Assembly (NCBI RefSeq): GCF_042682685.1
Contig: NZ_JBHUHX010000062.1
Span: 1-64,000, forward strand
DNA: 64,000 nt
Direction: 5' to 3'
Source: Imhoffiella fuscus
GTDB taxonomy: Bacteria > Pseudomonadota > Gammaproteobacteria > Chromatiales > Chromatiaceae
Part shown: piece by piece, positions 34,484-42,621 of the stretch
How the letters are laid out: each line of letters starts with the position of its first letter
How positions within the stretch are numbered: the stretch's first letter is position 1
Made by a program: the position numbers and the translations under genes
The notes under the pieces: generated by a model
Database searches by the model: none
What the model saw: only the letters and a program-made list of their open reading frames with translations
Told to the model about the DNA's origin: nothing

Positions 34484-34541
34484 TGGGGGAGCGTTGCCAG
34501 CTGCCAGCTTTCAGCCGCCAGCTGAAGGTTGTCCGGGGCTT

Positions 34542-34597
34542 GGACATGGGCTGGCTTGCAGGCATGTCCCCACGACCTGGTGCCGTGTCCAGGTCGT
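34542..34597. terminator. Two hairpins between convergent genes, possible bidirectional terminator
   Basis: GGACATG (34542-34548) pairs with CATGTCC (34563-34569). A second perfect nine-pair stem, ACGACCTGG with CCAGGTCGT, spans 34572-34597 with an eight-base loop. They lie between the rhodanese gene and the convergent ubiB. No clear T-tract follows either stem, so they may instead be repeats. A CCAGCTGCCAGCTTTCAGC-type stretch just upstream (34499-34526) is also repetitive. Confidence 0.4.
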
Positions 34598-34618
34598 AGG
34601 TGCGCATTCATTCGCACA

Positions 34619-36274
34619 TCAGGCGCCGCTGCGCGCTGCGGAGACGAACAGCCAGGCCCCGATCAGGTAGCTGAAGGCGACCAGTGCCGCTCCGACCGAG
34701 TCTTGCAGCCATTGTCCTGGACCCAGCAGCAGCACCAAGGTGCCGCAGACGAGCAGGGTGGCTCCACCGATCAGCCGGGCCGATCCGGACGCGTTGAGGG
34801 ACTGGTTCTCGCGCGACGATTGGTGACTTCGGTGCGCATGCTCGGCGGCCCGCAGACGTTTGTCGTAGGTCATGAGCATGCGATAGGCGACCAGAGGCAG
34901 CTCGGGTGCCTGGTCGGCGACCGAATAGAGGTTGCGCTTGGTGCGGTCGAAGAGCCCTTTGAGACCGACCTGATCCTTCATCCAGCGTTCCATGTAGGGT
35001 TTGGCCGTGGTCCAGAGGTCCAGCTCGGGATAGAGCTGGCGCCCCAGCCCCTCGATGTTGAGCAGGGTCTTCTCCAACAGCACCAGCTGCGGCTGGATCT
35101 CCATGTTGAAGCGTCGCGCGGTCTGGAACAGCCGGACCAGGAAGTGCCCGAACGAGATCTCGGCCAGCGGCTTCTCGAAGATGGGCTCGCTCACCGTGCG
35201 GATCGCCGACTCGAACTCGTCGACCCGAGTGCCGGGCGGGACCCAGCCGGACTCGACGTGCAGCTCGGCGACACGGCGATAGTCGCGCTCGAAGAAGGCG
35301 AGCAGGTTCTCGGCCAGATAGCGCTGGTCCTCGGTCGTCAGGGTGCCGACGATGCCGAAGTCGATCGAGATGTAGCGCCCGGACGGCTCGACGAAGATGT
35401 TGCCCGGATGCATGTCGGCATGGAAGAAGTTGTCGCGGAACACCTGGGTGAAGAAGATTTCCACCCCACGCACCCCGAGCAGCTCCATGCTCACGCCCTG
35501 GGCCTTGAGCCGCTCCACGTCGCCCACCGGGGTGCCGTAGATGCGCTCCATCACCATGACGTTGGGGCGCGTCCAGTCCCAGTAGACCTCCGGGATGTAG
35601 AGCATCTCGCTGTTGATCCAGTTGCGGCGCAGCTGGGAGGCGTTGGCCGCTTCGCGCTGGAGGTCCAGCTCGTCGAAGATGGTCTTCTCGTACTCGCGCA
35701 CCACCTCGATCGGACGCAGCCGCCGCCCGTCCTTCCAGTAGCGGTCGGCGAGGTAGGCGACGGTGTACATGAGCCCCAGATCCTGGCGGATGGTGCGCTC
35801 GATGCCGGGGCGCAGCACCTTCACCACCACCTCGGTGCCGTCCTTGAGGCGGCCGGTGTGGACCTGGGCGATGGAGGCCGATGCCAGAGGAATCGGATCG
35901 AACTGATCCAGCACCTCGTCGACCGAGCGGCCCCAGGCCTTTTCGATCAGGGCGCGCGCCTCGGCTCCGCCGAAGGGCGGGACCCGGTCCTGGAGCTTGG
36001 CGAGTTCGACCGCCAGGTCGTCCGGCAGCAGATCGCGTCGGGTCGAGAGGATCTGGCCGAACTTGACGAAGATCGGCCCCAGGTCCTCCAGTGCCATGCG
36101 GACCCGCGCCGGATAGGACGGCAGGTCGCGTTTCACCCAGTGCCAGGGCAGGAAATATTTGACCCAGCGCAGCGGTCGGAACAGATGGGTCGCGAGGACG
36201 ACCTCATCGAGACCGTGATGCAGGAGGATCCAATTGATGCGGAGGAGACGCAGTGCCTGACGGGGACCGATCAT
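34619..36274 (-). CDS. ubiB: Ubiquinone biosynthesis regulatory protein kinase-like UbiB
   Basis: This 551-residue UbiB/ABC1-family protein has an N-terminal KxGQ-type motif (FVKFGQILSTRRDLLP), an Ala-rich loop (LASASIAQVH), the catalytic-type HADMHPGNIFV and the metal-binding DFGIVGTL. Two membrane segments lie at the C-terminus (about 497-545). UbiB is an atypical kinase/ATPase needed for ubiquinone synthesis, probably helping extract lipid intermediates. Its ATG overlaps the ubiJ stop by 4 bp, as expected for the ubiEJB operon. Confidence 0.94.
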   Translation of the reverse strand: MIGPRQALRLLRINWILLHHGLDEVVLATHLFRPLRWVKYFLPWHWVKRDLPSYPARVRMALEDLGPIFVKFGQILSTRRDLLPDDLAVELAKLQDRVPPFGGAEARALIEKAWGRSVDEVLDQFDPIPLASASIAQVHTGRLKDGTEVVVKVLRPGIERTIRQDLGLMYTVAYLADRYWKDGRRLRPIEVVREYEKTIFDELDLQREAANASQLRRNWINSEMLYIPEVYWDWTRPNVMVMERIYGTPVGDVERLKAQGVSMELLGVRGVEIFFTQVFRDNFFHADMHPGNIFVEPSGRYISIDFGIVGTLTTEDQRYLAENLLAFFERDYRRVAELHVESGWVPPGTRVDEFESAIRTVSEPIFEKPLAEISFGHFLVRLFQTARRFNMEIQPQLVLLEKTLLNIEGLGRQLYPELDLWTTAKPYMERWMKDQVGLKGLFDRTKRNLYSVADQAPELPLVAYRMLMTYDKRLRAAEHAHRSHQSSRENQSLNASGSARLIGGATLLVCGTLVLLLGPGQWLQDSVGAALVAFSYLIGAWLFVSAARSGA

Positions 36275-36912
36275 GGCTGGTTGCCGGACTCCGTGGTATT
36301 CGCGACGAGCCGTTCGATGCGGGCGGCGAGCCGCTCCACGTCATCGCGCAGGCCGTCGACCTGGTTCAGGAAGGCATCGACCTCGTAGCGGGTCGGCAGC
36401 AGGCGGCGCTCTTCCTGCAGATACTCGCGCAGATTGGCGGTCATGGAGTCCGAGGTCCGCTGTCCCCAGCGCTCGGCTGAGCGCACCTGGTTGCCGACCT
36501 GGCGGGCGAAGGGATCGCCGATGACGCGGGCGAGCTGCTCTTCCCAGTCGATCTGGAGTGCGGCGAGCGCGGCGCTGAAGTCCTGCGCGAGCGCCGTGTC
36601 GCCCTCGATCTCGACCTCGCCCGAGATCAGCGGGGTCTCCTTGCGTTCGGTCATGCCCATGCGGGCGAGCCCGAGCAGCGAGCCGCGAATGAGGCAGTCC
36701 GGTTCGGACTCGTAGGTTCCGAAGACCTGCAGTCGGCGCGCGCTGGGGATGACGGTCACCCGGGTGCCGAACCCCTTGAGTTCGATTCCGATGATGCGTC
36801 CGGCGAGCGCGGCGAAGGCGGCCGAGCCCTCGGGATCCAGGGCGATGTAGCGATTGATCGTCTGCTCGACGACCGCCAGCACGGCGTCCGGGATCTGAAT
36901 GCCCTCGCTCAC
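36271..36912 (-). CDS. ubiJ: Ubiquinone biosynthesis accessory factor UbiJ (SCP2 domain)
   Basis: This 213-residue protein has an N-terminal SCP2-type lipid-binding domain (about residues 15-115, with LIRGSLLGLARM) and a C-terminal helical/coiled-coil region (LRDDVERLAARIERLV). It is the usual gene between ubiE and ubiB. UbiJ binds lipid intermediates in the cytoplasmic Ubi complex. I set the start at the GTG at 36912, whose bases overlap the ubiE stop (GTGA), because the protein then begins VSEGIQIPDAVL in agreement with the family. Confidence 0.88.
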   Translation of the reverse strand: MSEGIQIPDAVLAVVEQTINRYIALDPEGSAAFAALAGRIIGIELKGFGTRVTVIPSARRLQVFGTYESEPDCLIRGSLLGLARMGMTERKETPLISGEVEIEGDTALAQDFSAALAALQIDWEEQLARVIGDPFARQVGNQVRSAERWGQRTSDSMTANLREYLQEERRLLPTRYEVDAFLNQVDGLRDDVERLAARIERLVANTTESGNQP

Positions 36913-37658
36913 AGTTTGTACCCCCGGTGGATGGCGACGATACCGCCGGTGTGGTTGAAGTATTCGCAACGCTCGAAGCCCGCCGTCTCCATCATGGAGC
37001 GCAGCGTCTCCTGGTCCGGGTGCATACGGATGGACTCGGCCAGATAGCGATAGCTGCCCGAGTCGTTGACGATCAGCTTGCCGAGCGTCGGCAGAACCGA
37101 GAAGGAATAGACGTCGTAGACCTTGCTCAGCGGCTTGGTGAGCGGGTGCGAGAACTCCAGGATCAGCGCCTTTCCGCCCGGACGCAGTACGCGGAACATC
37201 TCGTTCAGCGCGGCCTGCTTGTCGGTGACGTTGCGCAGGCCGAAGCTGATGGTGACGCAGTCGAAGCGATCCTCGCCGAAGGGGATCTTCTCGGCGTTGA
37301 TGAGGCTGTAGTGCAGGTTGCCGACGCGGCCGCGATCGAGCATGCGCTCGCGACCCTCGCCGAGCATGGCGGCATTGATGTCGGACATCACTACCAGACC
37401 GTCGGGACCGACGATTCCGGCGAAACGGTCGGCGAGGTCGCCGGTTCCGGAGGCGAGATCCAGCACCTGCTGTCCGCGCCGCACGCCGGCCAGCTCGATG
37501 GCGTGGCGCTTCCAGAGACGATGGATGCCGAGCGACATCAGGTCGTTCATCAGGTCGTAACGGGATGCGACCGAGTCGAAGACCTCGCGTACGCGCGCGG
37601 CCTTTTCGCCGACCGGTACCTGTCGATAGCCGAAATGGGTGGTTTTCTGGTCTGACAT
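36909..37658 (-). CDS. ubiE: Ubiquinone/menaquinone biosynthesis C-methyltransferase
   Basis: This 249-residue SAM-dependent methyltransferase has all UbiE signatures: THFGYRQVPVGEKAARVREV at the start, YDLMNDLMSLGIHRLWK, motif I LDLASGTGDLADRF, and FGLRNVTDKQAALNEMFRVL. It methylates the quinone ring in ubiquinone (and, where present, menaquinone) synthesis. Length matches E. coli UbiE (251). It lies downstream of the DUF971 gene and overlaps ubiJ by 4 bp. Confidence 0.95.
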   Translation of the reverse strand: MSDQKTTHFGYRQVPVGEKAARVREVFDSVASRYDLMNDLMSLGIHRLWKRHAIELAGVRRGQQVLDLASGTGDLADRFAGIVGPDGLVVMSDINAAMLGEGRERMLDRGRVGNLHYSLINAEKIPFGEDRFDCVTISFGLRNVTDKQAALNEMFRVLRPGGKALILEFSHPLTKPLSKVYDVYSFSVLPTLGKLIVNDSGSYRYLAESIRMHPDQETLRSMMETAGFERCEYFNHTGGIVAIHRGYKL

Positions 37659-37737
37659 GCTGTGGGCCTGATAGCGAAATGAGGGCGGGGGCGCCTTCTA
37701 GCGCCCCGCGTGGCAGCGGTTAGTTTACATCAATGCG

Positions 37738-38103
37738 TCAGGACGGCCGCGACTTGCGCTGGTAGCCCGTCTGCTCCAGATGGTCCAGATAGGTCTGCCA
37801 AAGCTGCTCCTGCTGGGTGCAGAGCCGGTACAGATAGTCCCAGGAATAGATCCCGGTATTGTGCTCGTCGTCGAAGTGCAAACAGACCGCATAATTGCCG
37901 ACGGGTTCGATGCGGTCGATACCGACGTCTTCCTTGCCGACCTGCAGGACCTCCTGTCCCGGGCCGTGACCCTGGACCTCGGCCGAGGGCGAATAGACGC
38001 GCAGATACTCGCAGGGCAGCGAATAACGGCTACCGTCCGGGTAGGCGATTTCCAGCACGCGCGACTGGCGGTGCAGATTCAGTTCGGTGGGTACTTGGGT
38101 CAT
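37738..38103 (-). CDS. DUF971 (gamma-butyrobetaine hydroxylase-like N-terminal) protein
   Basis: This 121-residue protein of the DUF971 family begins MTQVPTELNLHRQSRVLEIA and contains PCEYLRVYSPSAEVQGHG and FDDEHNTGIYSWDYLYRL, which are diagnostic. The family is linked to iron-sulfur or quinone metabolism, but its role is not settled. It commonly sits between hslU and ubiE in gammaproteobacteria, as here. The ATG at 38103 matches the family start. Confidence 0.9.
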   Translation of the reverse strand: MTQVPTELNLHRQSRVLEIAYPDGSRYSLPCEYLRVYSPSAEVQGHGPGQEVLQVGKEDVGIDRIEPVGNYAVCLHFDDEHNTGIYSWDYLYRLCTQQEQLWQTYLDHLEQTGYQRKSRPS

Positions 38104-38152
38104 GGTGGTCAGGCTCGGTTGGATGGTCGGAGACGTCCGGGCGTCGCGCGGC

Positions 38153-39484
38153 TCACAGGATGTAGCGCGACAGATCCTCGTCCGCCGCGAGGCCGGCCAT
38201 GTTCTGGTCGACATAGTTGGCGTTGATGGTCACGGTCACCCGATCCAGCTCGGAGGCGTTGTAGGAGATGTCCTCCAGCAGGCGCTCCATCACGGTATGC
38301 AGACGCCGTGCGCCGATGTTCTCGGTGCGCTCGTTGACCTGCCAGGCGATCTCGGCGATGCGGCGGATGCCGTCCTCGGTGAACTCCAGGCTCACGCCCT
38401 CGGTCGCCAGCAGCTCGCGGTATTGGTCGGTCAGCGAGGCGTCGGGCTCGGTGAGGATGCGCACGAAGTCCTCGGTGGTCAGTGCCTTCAGCTCGACGCG
38501 GATCGGCAGACGGCCCTGGAGTTCTGGAATCAGATCCGAGGGCTTGGACAGATGGAAGGCGCCCGAGGCGATGAAGAGGATGTGATCGGTGCGCACCACG
38601 CCATGCTTGGTCGAGACCGTGCTGCCCTCGACCAGCGGCAGCAGGTCGCGCTGCACGCCCTCGCGCGAGACGTCCGCGCCCGCCATGCCCTCGCCGCGCT
38701 TTGCGACCTTGTCCAGTTCGTCGATGAAGACGATGCCGTTCTGCTCGACGTTCTCGATCGCGCGCAGCTTGAGCTCCTCGTCGTTGACGCGCTTCGCGGC
38801 CTCTTCCTCCTTGAGGATCTGGCGCGCGTCGCGGATGTGCAGCTTGCGTCGCTTGGTGCGATCCTGGCCGAGGTTCTTGAACAGCCCCTGGAGCTGGCTG
38901 GACATCTCCTCCATGCCGGGCGGGGCCATGATCTCGACGCCGAGCGGGCTCGTGGAGACATGGATCTCGATCTCACGGTCGTCGAGTTCGCCCGAACGCA
39001 GCTTCTCGCGCAGCTTCTCGCGCGTGGCCTTGCTGGCGGTCGAGCGGCTCTCCTCCTCGAAGCCGCTGGGCGGCGGCAGCAGGGCGTCGAGGATGCGCTC
39101 CTCGGCGGCCGCCTCGGCCTGGTCGGTCAGCTTGTCCATCTCCTGCTCGCGCGCCATCTTGACGCCGATGTCGGCCAGATCGCGGATGATGGACTCGACG
39201 TCGCGCCCGACGTAGCCGACCTCGGTGAACTTGGTCGCCTCGATCTTGAGGAAGGGCGCGTTGGCCAGTTTGGCCAGGCGGCGCGCGATCTCGGTCTTGC
39301 CGACGCCGGTCGGGCCGATCATGAGGATATTTTTGGGCGTGATCTCCGAGCGCATCGGCTCTGAGATCTGAGCGCGGCGCCAGCGGTTGCGCAGTGCGAT
39401 CGCCACGGCGCGCTTGGCGTCGTGCTGACCGACGATGTGCTTGTCGAGCTCGGCGACGATGCGTAGAGGGGTGATTTCAGACAT
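38153..39484 (-). CDS. hslU: ATP-dependent protease ATPase subunit HslU
   Basis: This 443-residue AAA+ unfoldase is the same length as E. coli HslU. Walker A is GPTGVGKTE, Walker B includes FIDELDK, and the C-terminal tail that docks in HslV is DEDLSRYIL. The intermediate domain lies between, as usual. HslU unfolds substrates and feeds them to the HslV peptidase. It is downstream of hslV in the minus-strand operon, with a 126-bp gap. Confidence 0.96.
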   Translation of the reverse strand: MSEITPLRIVAELDKHIVGQHDAKRAVAIALRNRWRRAQISEPMRSEITPKNILMIGPTGVGKTEIARRLAKLANAPFLKIEATKFTEVGYVGRDVESIIRDLADIGVKMAREQEMDKLTDQAEAAAEERILDALLPPPSGFEEESRSTASKATREKLREKLRSGELDDREIEIHVSTSPLGVEIMAPPGMEEMSSQLQGLFKNLGQDRTKRRKLHIRDARQILKEEEAAKRVNDEELKLRAIENVEQNGIVFIDELDKVAKRGEGMAGADVSREGVQRDLLPLVEGSTVSTKHGVVRTDHILFIASGAFHLSKPSDLIPELQGRLPIRVELKALTTEDFVRILTEPDASLTDQYRELLATEGVSLEFTEDGIRRIAEIAWQVNERTENIGARRLHTVMERLLEDISYNASELDRVTVTINANYVDQNMAGLAADEDLSRYIL

Positions 39485-39610
39485 GGTGACTGTCCGTCGA
39501 ATGGGCCGCCCAGGGGCGGCGGGGGGAATCTAGCTCAATGGATTGGGCGCCGTCGGGCGGTAGCTGCGGCTGGCACGCCGTTTCTGCAAGGCGCCGGGTC
39601 GGCGGACCTC

Positions 39611-40156
39611 TCAAGACTCCGCGTCCAGCTCCTCGATGATCAGATTGTGATTGGTGTAGATACAGATGTCGGCGGCGATGTGCAAACCCTTCTCGACGAT
39701 GTCGCGTGCGTCGAGCTCGGTGTTCTCGAACAGTGCGCGCGCGGCCGAGAGCGCGAACGAGCCGCCCGAGCCGATCGCCATCAGGTCCTGCTCCGGCTCG
39801 ACCACGTCGCCCGTGCCCGAGATCATCAGCGAGGTTTTGGCGTCGGCGATGCAGAGCAGCGCTTCGAGCCGGCGCAGCATGCGGTCGGTTCGCCAGTCCT
39901 TCGCCAGTTCGACGGCCGAGCGTGTCAGGTGCCCCTGATGCTTCTCCAGCTTGCCCTCGAAGCGCTCGAACAGGGTGAATGCATCGGCCGTCGCGCCCGC
40001 GAATCCGGCCAGCACCTGTCCCTTGTAGAGACGGCGTACCTTGCGGGCGTTGCCCTTCATCACCGTCGAGCCCAGCGAGACTTGGCCGTCGCCGCCGATC
40101 ACGACCTTGCCGTTGCGTCGGACCGAGAGGATCGTCGTGCCGCGAAAGTTTTCCAT
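39611..40156 (-). CDS. hslV: ATP-dependent protease proteolytic subunit HslV
   Basis: This 181-residue threonine peptidase of the proteasome beta-fold reads TTILSVRRNGKVVIGGDGQV at its active N-terminus, with catalytic Lys and the GSGG segment conserved. Unlike E. coli HslV, where Thr follows the initiator Met directly, six residues (MENFRG) precede the catalytic threonine, so a short propeptide must be removed. It is the first gene of the hslVU-DUF971-ubiEJB series. Confidence 0.95.
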   Translation of the reverse strand: MENFRGTTILSVRRNGKVVIGGDGQVSLGSTVMKGNARKVRRLYKGQVLAGFAGATADAFTLFERFEGKLEKHQGHLTRSAVELAKDWRTDRMLRRLEALLCIADAKTSLMISGTGDVVEPEQDLMAIGSGGSFALSAARALFENTELDARDIVEKGLHIAADICIYTNHNLIIEELDAES

Positions 40157-40189
40157 GATCAGATGTCTTCAGCGATTGGAAAACGTCAT

Positions 40190-40195
40190 ATTATC
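40190..40195 (-). promoter_or_regulatory. Candidate -10 element for hslV
   Basis: On the minus strand GATAAT lies 34 bp upstream of the hslV ATG. I see no good sigma-70 -35 hexamer, nor a heat-shock sigma-32 pattern, at the right distance. It is a weak prediction based on the hexamer and its position. Confidence 0.3.
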
Positions 40196-40324
40196 CCGTC
40201 TTTGCTCGGTTGAGTTCTACTCCGTCGGATTCGTGTTACTGGCAGGACTTGATTCAGCAAGCCGCATGGCGATCGGCCAGCGAGCATTTTCGTTCTCTGG
40301 GCTGCATGGGTCGCGTGACGCATG

Positions 40325-40516
40325 GCCGCCTGTCGATGGTGCTGCTGACGGTCCCAATCCTCTATCCGCTGGTGGCCGCGTCCGGATTCGATCTCGTCTG
40401 GTTCGGCATCTTCGCGGTCGTCTCCACCGAGATCGGCGACATCACCCCGCCGGTCGGCATAAACGCCTTCGTGCTGCGGTCGGTCACCGAGGCGGTTCCG
40501 CTCTCGGCCATGTCCG
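40325..40516 (+). pseudogene. TRAP transporter large permease (DctM) remnant
   Basis: About 60 residues here (LSMVLLTVPILYPLVAASGF and then EIGDITPPVGINAFVLRSV) match the C-terminal part of DctM-type TRAP permeases, including the family's ITPPVG motif. There is no N-terminal part, and the frame runs into antisense of an oxidoreductase relic, so only a fragment remains. Confidence 0.7.
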
Positions 40517-40517
40517 C

Positions 40518-40767
40518 CGTGCTCGAGGAAGCAGCGATCCACCGCCTCGATATACCGGGTCGCCTCGGCTTCCGAGAGCCTCAGCGCGTCCAGATCTCGA
40601 TCCACGTGGGGCGAAAGATTGAGCCTGCCATCGGTCGCCCCGCCTGCGCCGCCGTACCTGGATTTGCGGTCGAGCACCAGCACGCTCATGCGGTCCGCCA
40701 GGTGCAGCGCAGCGAAAAGCCCCGCCCCGATGATGCAAACCTCCACCCGGGTCGATGTCTGCGCCAT
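40518..40767 (-). pseudogene. FAD-dependent oxidoreductase N-terminal remnant
   Basis: On the minus strand, MAQTSTRVEVCIIGAGLFAA and then VLVLDRKSRYGGAGGATDG is the start of an FAD-binding protein. The dinucleotide-binding motif reads GAGLFAALHL where GAGPAGLFAALHL would be expected, so about nine bases are missing, and the protein stops being recognisable after about 83 residues where the TRAP fragment begins. It cannot encode an active enzyme. Confidence 0.6.
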
Positions 40768-41209
40768 ACGCTTGGTCTCCAAATCTGTTGTCAGCGGCCA
40801 GATGCGGCCCGTCGTTCTACTGCAGCGTATCCCGCACCAGGTGAGTCGAATGACTCTGTTATTCCAGGTCCGGATAGTGGGGCTTTGTCCACCGTATTTT
40901 TCCATCATGAGGCCAGCAGATGTTGGTAGATGTCACGAGTTGCATCGTCTGGGATCGAAGCACTCAGCCATGAGTCTCCAATTGCCCCTCTTCATGTCCG
41001 GGTATAAGATCAATCCCGTGTTCGCCGGTCTCATTACCGCCGCACTGACAATGCAACGATCGGAAACGGCGTTTCTATCTAGTACGGTGGGCCAAACCGT
41101 GTTTTGTATCGGACATGGATGCCATGAGGCGCCTCGCAGTAGTATTGGCTCGGAATTTCAGGGACGTGACCAAGTCGTACAGCCGGAGATGAGCCAATGT
41201 GGTAAGGGT
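40768..41209. other. Unassigned intergenic segment
   Basis: I see no convincing gene in these 440 bp. The composition is closer to balanced GC than the flanks. It holds a perfect inverted pair ATTGGCTC (41144-41151) and GAGCCAAT (41191-41198) shortly before the integron-type core site. Confidence 0.5.
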
Positions 41210-41210
41210 G

Positions 41211-42464
41211 TTAGACGTAAACAAGGAGCTTCTGAGATCTGTTATGTATACGGCAAAAAAGACCTGCTACTTGTGTTCCAAAGAGATTGGTGACGAAAAC
41301 GACTCAAGAGAGCACATCATTCCCAATTCAATAGGCGGGAGGAAAAAAGTAAAGGGATTTATCTGCATCGAATGCAACTCAAGCGCAGGGGACGAATGGG
41401 AAACGGAACTCGCTAAACAGCTGAACCCTCTCTGCCTATTTTTTGGTATTGAACGCGAAAGGGGTGATGTCCCTTCGCAAACGTTCAATACGACGGGAAA
41501 CGAAGAATACGTTCTTCATCATGATGGAAGTCTTGGGTTGCCACGCCCCGAATATCGGGAGGCAGCTGTGGATTCAGGTGTCGAGATTTCCATTAAAGCG
41601 CGATCAATGAAAGAAGCTCGAAAAATGCTGGCTGGAGTAGCCAGGAAGCACCCAGAAGTTAACCTCGAACAGCTTCTTGATAAGGCTGAAACGCAGTCGT
41701 CATATTGCTCTGACATGTTGCATATGAGCATCTCATTAGGCGGGGCGAACGCCGGTCGATCTGTCGTGAAGTCAGCGCTCGCTTTGATGGCATTACATGG
41801 GATTTCGCCATCCGTGTGTGAATGCGCCAACGAATACTTGTTTGAAGAGGACGGAAAACCTTGTTTTGGGTATTACTATGAAAAAGATCTCGTCAAAAAT
41901 AGGCCGCAAGGCGTCCCATTCCATTGCGTTCACATTGAAGGAAGTCCCTGTACTCGTGAAATAAAAGCGTACGTCGAGTATTTTGCTGTAAAGCGAGTCG
42001 TTATGCTTCTCTCAAATCACTATGATGGTGAGGAATTTGAACTAACCTACGCCATAAACCCACAAAGCGGCACTGAGCTTTCTATAGACGTCGACCTAAA
42101 CGAGCTGTCGCAGCAAGAAATTGCCGAGGCTTACGACTACAAAAAGATGCCGAAAGGATCTGTTGAAGAGGCATTAGGGAAGGTGATTCAGCCAAGAATG
42201 GCCGAGACGGTCGAGAAGCACCAAAGCGAGGTGGTCGAGAAAGCCGTTCAATACGCTTTCGAGAACTGTGGAGCGAAGTACGGCGAGCGACTTACCCGCG
42301 ATCACCTTGATAGAGTGGCTGGGTTAATGATGGAAAAGTTGGAGCCTTACCTGATTCACATACTGACCGTTCCACGCCGCAAAAGTGACGTATAACAACC
42401 ACTTGGAATCCGACGACTTACCTTTCCGCTGCGCTTCAGGGTGCGCTGCGGCTCAAGCGGAACG
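41211..42464 (+). mobile_element. Putative integron gene cassette carrying an HNH nuclease gene
   Basis: The segment is bounded by two core sites fitting GTTRRRY: GTTAGAC at 41210-41216 and GTTAAAT at 42464-42470. Recombination in such sites occurs between G and TT, which gives the boundaries used here. It contains one gene in the usual cassette orientation, starting about 30 bp inside the left core site, and ends with an attC-like recombination site. Base composition is clearly more AT-rich than the flanks. No integrase gene is in the window. Confidence 0.6.
41244..42395 (+). CDS. HNH endonuclease domain protein
   Basis: This protein of about 383 residues has an N-terminal HNH zinc-binding nuclease motif: C8-x2-C11 (CYLC), REHIIPNSIGG (H24) and CIECN (C41, C44). 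The rest, residues about 60-383, is unrecognised, alpha/beta then helical, and probably a specificity or regulatory part. The ATG at 41244 fits the motif position; a GTG at 41199 would add 15 residues but lies left of the cassette core site. Codon use and GC are unlike the neighbours, indicating transfer. The stop codon lies inside the attC site, as is common in cassettes. A defence role is possible but unproven. Confidence 0.8.
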   Translation: MYTAKKTCYLCSKEIGDENDSREHIIPNSIGGRKKVKGFICIECNSSAGDEWETELAKQLNPLCLFFGIERERGDVPSQTFNTTGNEEYVLHHDGSLGLPRPEYREAAVDSGVEISIKARSMKEARKMLAGVARKHPEVNLEQLLDKAETQSSYCSDMLHMSISLGGANAGRSVVKSALALMALHGISPSVCECANEYLFEEDGKPCFGYYYEKDLVKNRPQGVPFHCVHIEGSPCTREIKAYVEYFAVKRVVMLLSNHYDGEEFELTYAINPQSGTELSIDVDLNELSQQEIAEAYDYKKMPKGSVEEALGKVIQPRMAETVEKHQSEVVEKAVQYAFENCGAKYGERLTRDHLDRVAGLMMEKLEPYLIHILTVPRRKSDV

Positions 42465-42470
42465 TTAAAT
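42390..42470 (+). repeat. attC-like recombination site (59-base element)
   Basis: The 81-bp element starts with GTATAAC (five of seven complementary to the end) and ends with GTTAAAT, a full match to GTTRRRY. Inner arms CTTGGAATCCGAC and GCGGCTCAAGC pair with an extrahelical base, as in attC sites. The terminal stem is CCGCTGCGC (42426-42434) with GCGCTGCGG (42443-42451), one T-T mismatch. The TAA stop of the HNH gene overlaps the first core. Confidence 0.65.
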
Positions 42471-42578
42471 GAATGACTTTCAGGACGGGCGACAGTCGAT
42501 CAGAGGCTAAGTGTCGGCGGGGGAACGGAAATCCGGTGCAGATGAGATGTCTGTCCTGATTGGAAGGGCGGTCATGCG

Positions 42579-42607
42579 CGCCCCTCCCCCTAGAGGGAAG
42601 AGGGGCG
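42579..42607 (-). terminator. GC-rich hairpin after the porin gene
   Basis: CGCCCCTC (42579-42586) pairs perfectly with GAGGGGCG (42600-42607), 14 bp beyond the porin stop on the minus strand. No T-run follows, so it may act as an mRNA-stabilising or weak termination hairpin. Confidence 0.45.
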
Positions 42608-42621
42608 GTCGCGAGGACGGC

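Noticed and set aside
40339..40929. A single gene of about 200 codons over the TRAP segment
   Set aside because: Only the first third resembles DctM; the rest is antisense to an oxidoreductase fragment, so it is a chance fusion, not a gene.
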